A DNA stretch of 7,196 nucleotides, taken from NCBI GenBank assembly GCA_016212845.1, contig JACRDR010000173.1, positions 1 through 7,196 on the forward strand, in the 5' to 3' direction. The translations under genes and the position numbers were made by a program. Of the stretch, positions 6,523-7,196 are shown piece by piece; positions within the stretch are counted from its first letter, which is position 1, and every line of letters begins with the position of its first letter. The notes under the pieces were generated by a model. The model was given only the letters and a program-made list of their open reading frames with translations. It made no database searches and was not told where the DNA came from. This DNA comes from Elusimicrobiota bacterium (GTDB lineage Bacteria > Elusimicrobiota > Elusimicrobia > UBA1565 > JACRDR01).

Positions 6523-7196
6523 GTGGGAAAGAGATTGGAAGCCGTCACTAAGACGGTCGATACGCTGAAGCAGTACTCCCTCACCGAAGGCGTGGCCCTG
6601 TGCAAAAAGTCCGCCACCGCCAAGTTCAACGAGACGATCGAGCTCCACATCCGTCTCGGCATCGACCCCAAGCAGTCCGACCAGCAGGTCCGCGGCACGG
6701 TGAACCTTCCGCACGGTTCTGGAAAGTCCAAGCGGGTCGCGGTCGTCTGCAAGGGCGAAAAGCAGAAGGAAGCCCAGGCCGCCGGCGCCGACCCGGTCGG
6801 CCCGGAAGACCTCATCGAGCGCATGCAGCAGGGCATCATGGACTTCGACGTCATGGTCGCCACGCCCGACGTCATGAAGGATATCGCGAAGCTCGGCAAG
6901 GTGCTCGGCCCCCGCGGCCTGATGCCCAACCCGAAGAGCGGCACGGTAACCTTCGACATCGGCAAGACCGTGAAAGAGCTGAAGGCCGGACGCGTCGAGT
7001 ACAAGTGCGATGACTTCGGCATCCTGCACGTCGGCATCGGCAAGGCGAAGTTCGAGGAGAAGCAGATCGCCGAGAACGTTCGCGCCGTGCTCGAGCAGGT
7101 GATCAAGGCCAAGCCCGCCGCCTCGAAGGGCGTCTACCTCCGCTCGGTGACGCTGTCCTCGACGATGGGCCCCGGGATCAAGCTCGACCCGAACCA
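6523..7196 (+). CDS. rplA: Large-subunit ribosomal protein L1, 3' end cut off by the window
   Basis: The GTG-initiated frame stays open to the window edge, giving 224 codons. L1 is usually about 225–235 residues, so only the last few are missing. L1 forms the mobile stalk that releases deacylated tRNA from the E site, and in many bacteria it represses translation of its own operon. Family marks are RLGIDPKQSDQQVRGTVNLP in the N-terminal part, then KLGKVLGPRGLMPNPKSGTV in the middle, and GKAKF…IAENVRAVL followed by KGVYLRSVTLSSTMGPGI near the end. The start follows a clear GGAGG and a structured 54-base spacer after rplK. rplJ, rplL and rpoB would be expected beyond the edge. Confidence 0.97.
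   Translation, partial: MGKRLEAVTKTVDTLKQYSLTEGVALCKKSATAKFNETIELHIRLGIDPKQSDQQVRGTVNLPHGSGKSKRVAVVCKGEKQKEAQAAGADPVGPEDLIERMQQGIMDFDVMVATPDVMKDIAKLGKVLGPRGLMPNPKSGTVTFDIGKTVKELKAGRVEYKCDDFGILHVGIGKAKFEEKQIAENVRAVLEQVIKAKPAASKGVYLRSVTLSSTMGPGIKLDPN

Noticed and set aside
6600..7013. 137-codon + frame inside rplA
   Set aside because: It is an out-of-frame shadow; the true frame starts at GTG 6523 and encodes L1.
5935..7029. 364-codon antisense frame over the radical SAM end, rplK and rplA
   Set aside because: It is a complement of conserved ribosomal protein genes and shows no family signature.

Overview
The window is a GC-rich (roughly two thirds G+C by eye) bacterial chromosome segment. 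Every supported gene lies on the + strand and coding density is high. Its core is the conserved translation/transcription cluster tRNA-Gly – tRNA-Thr – tuf – rpmG – tRNA-Trp – secE – nusG – (radical SAM gene) – rplK – rplA. A lipoprotein signal on one gene and a membrane histidine kinase fit a diderm environmental bacterium. The tRNA genes do not encode their 3' CCA. An uncultured phylum such as a GC-rich Elusimicrobiota lineage would fit the style of the region, but that is a weak guess and the sequence read here does not prove it.

Region 1 (1–2407) is accessory. A few codons of an upstream gene end in a GTGA overlap with a two-transmembrane sensor histidine kinase (36–1499). After a 71-bp gap with an imperfect hairpin comes a lipoprotein with a GH75 chitosanase-like domain (1571–2407).

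Region 2 (2408–2762) opens the housekeeping operon. A promoter with a perfect TTGACA box and an extended -10 sits almost on the stop codon of the chitosanase gene. A leader of about 75 nt follows, then tRNA-Gly(UCC), tRNA-Thr(GGU) and the tuf leader with a strong Shine-Dalgarno.

Region 3 (2763–4260) holds tuf (EF-Tu), rpmG (zinc-ribbon L33) one base later, a strong GC hairpin with no U-tract, and tRNA-Trp(CCA).

Region 4 (4276–7196) holds secE, nusG, a radical SAM enzyme with a twitch/SPASM-like C-terminal cysteine set, rplK (L11), and rplA (L1, cut by the window edge). In the usual bacterial arrangement nusG is followed directly by rplK. Here the radical SAM gene is packed between them with gaps of only 7 and 4 bp, so it must be co-transcribed with core translation genes. 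This is the most interesting feature of the window: a possible protein- or peptide-modifying metalloenzyme wired into ribosome and RNA-polymerase gene expression, with no dedicated precursor peptide gene in view.

Together the genes supply tRNAs and their carrier EF-Tu, ribosomal proteins of the L1 stalk and the L11 stalk base, the Sec translocon subunit SecE and the elongation factor NusG. Several starts in the operon lack a recognisable Shine-Dalgarno, so coupling or A-rich leaders probably drive initiation.
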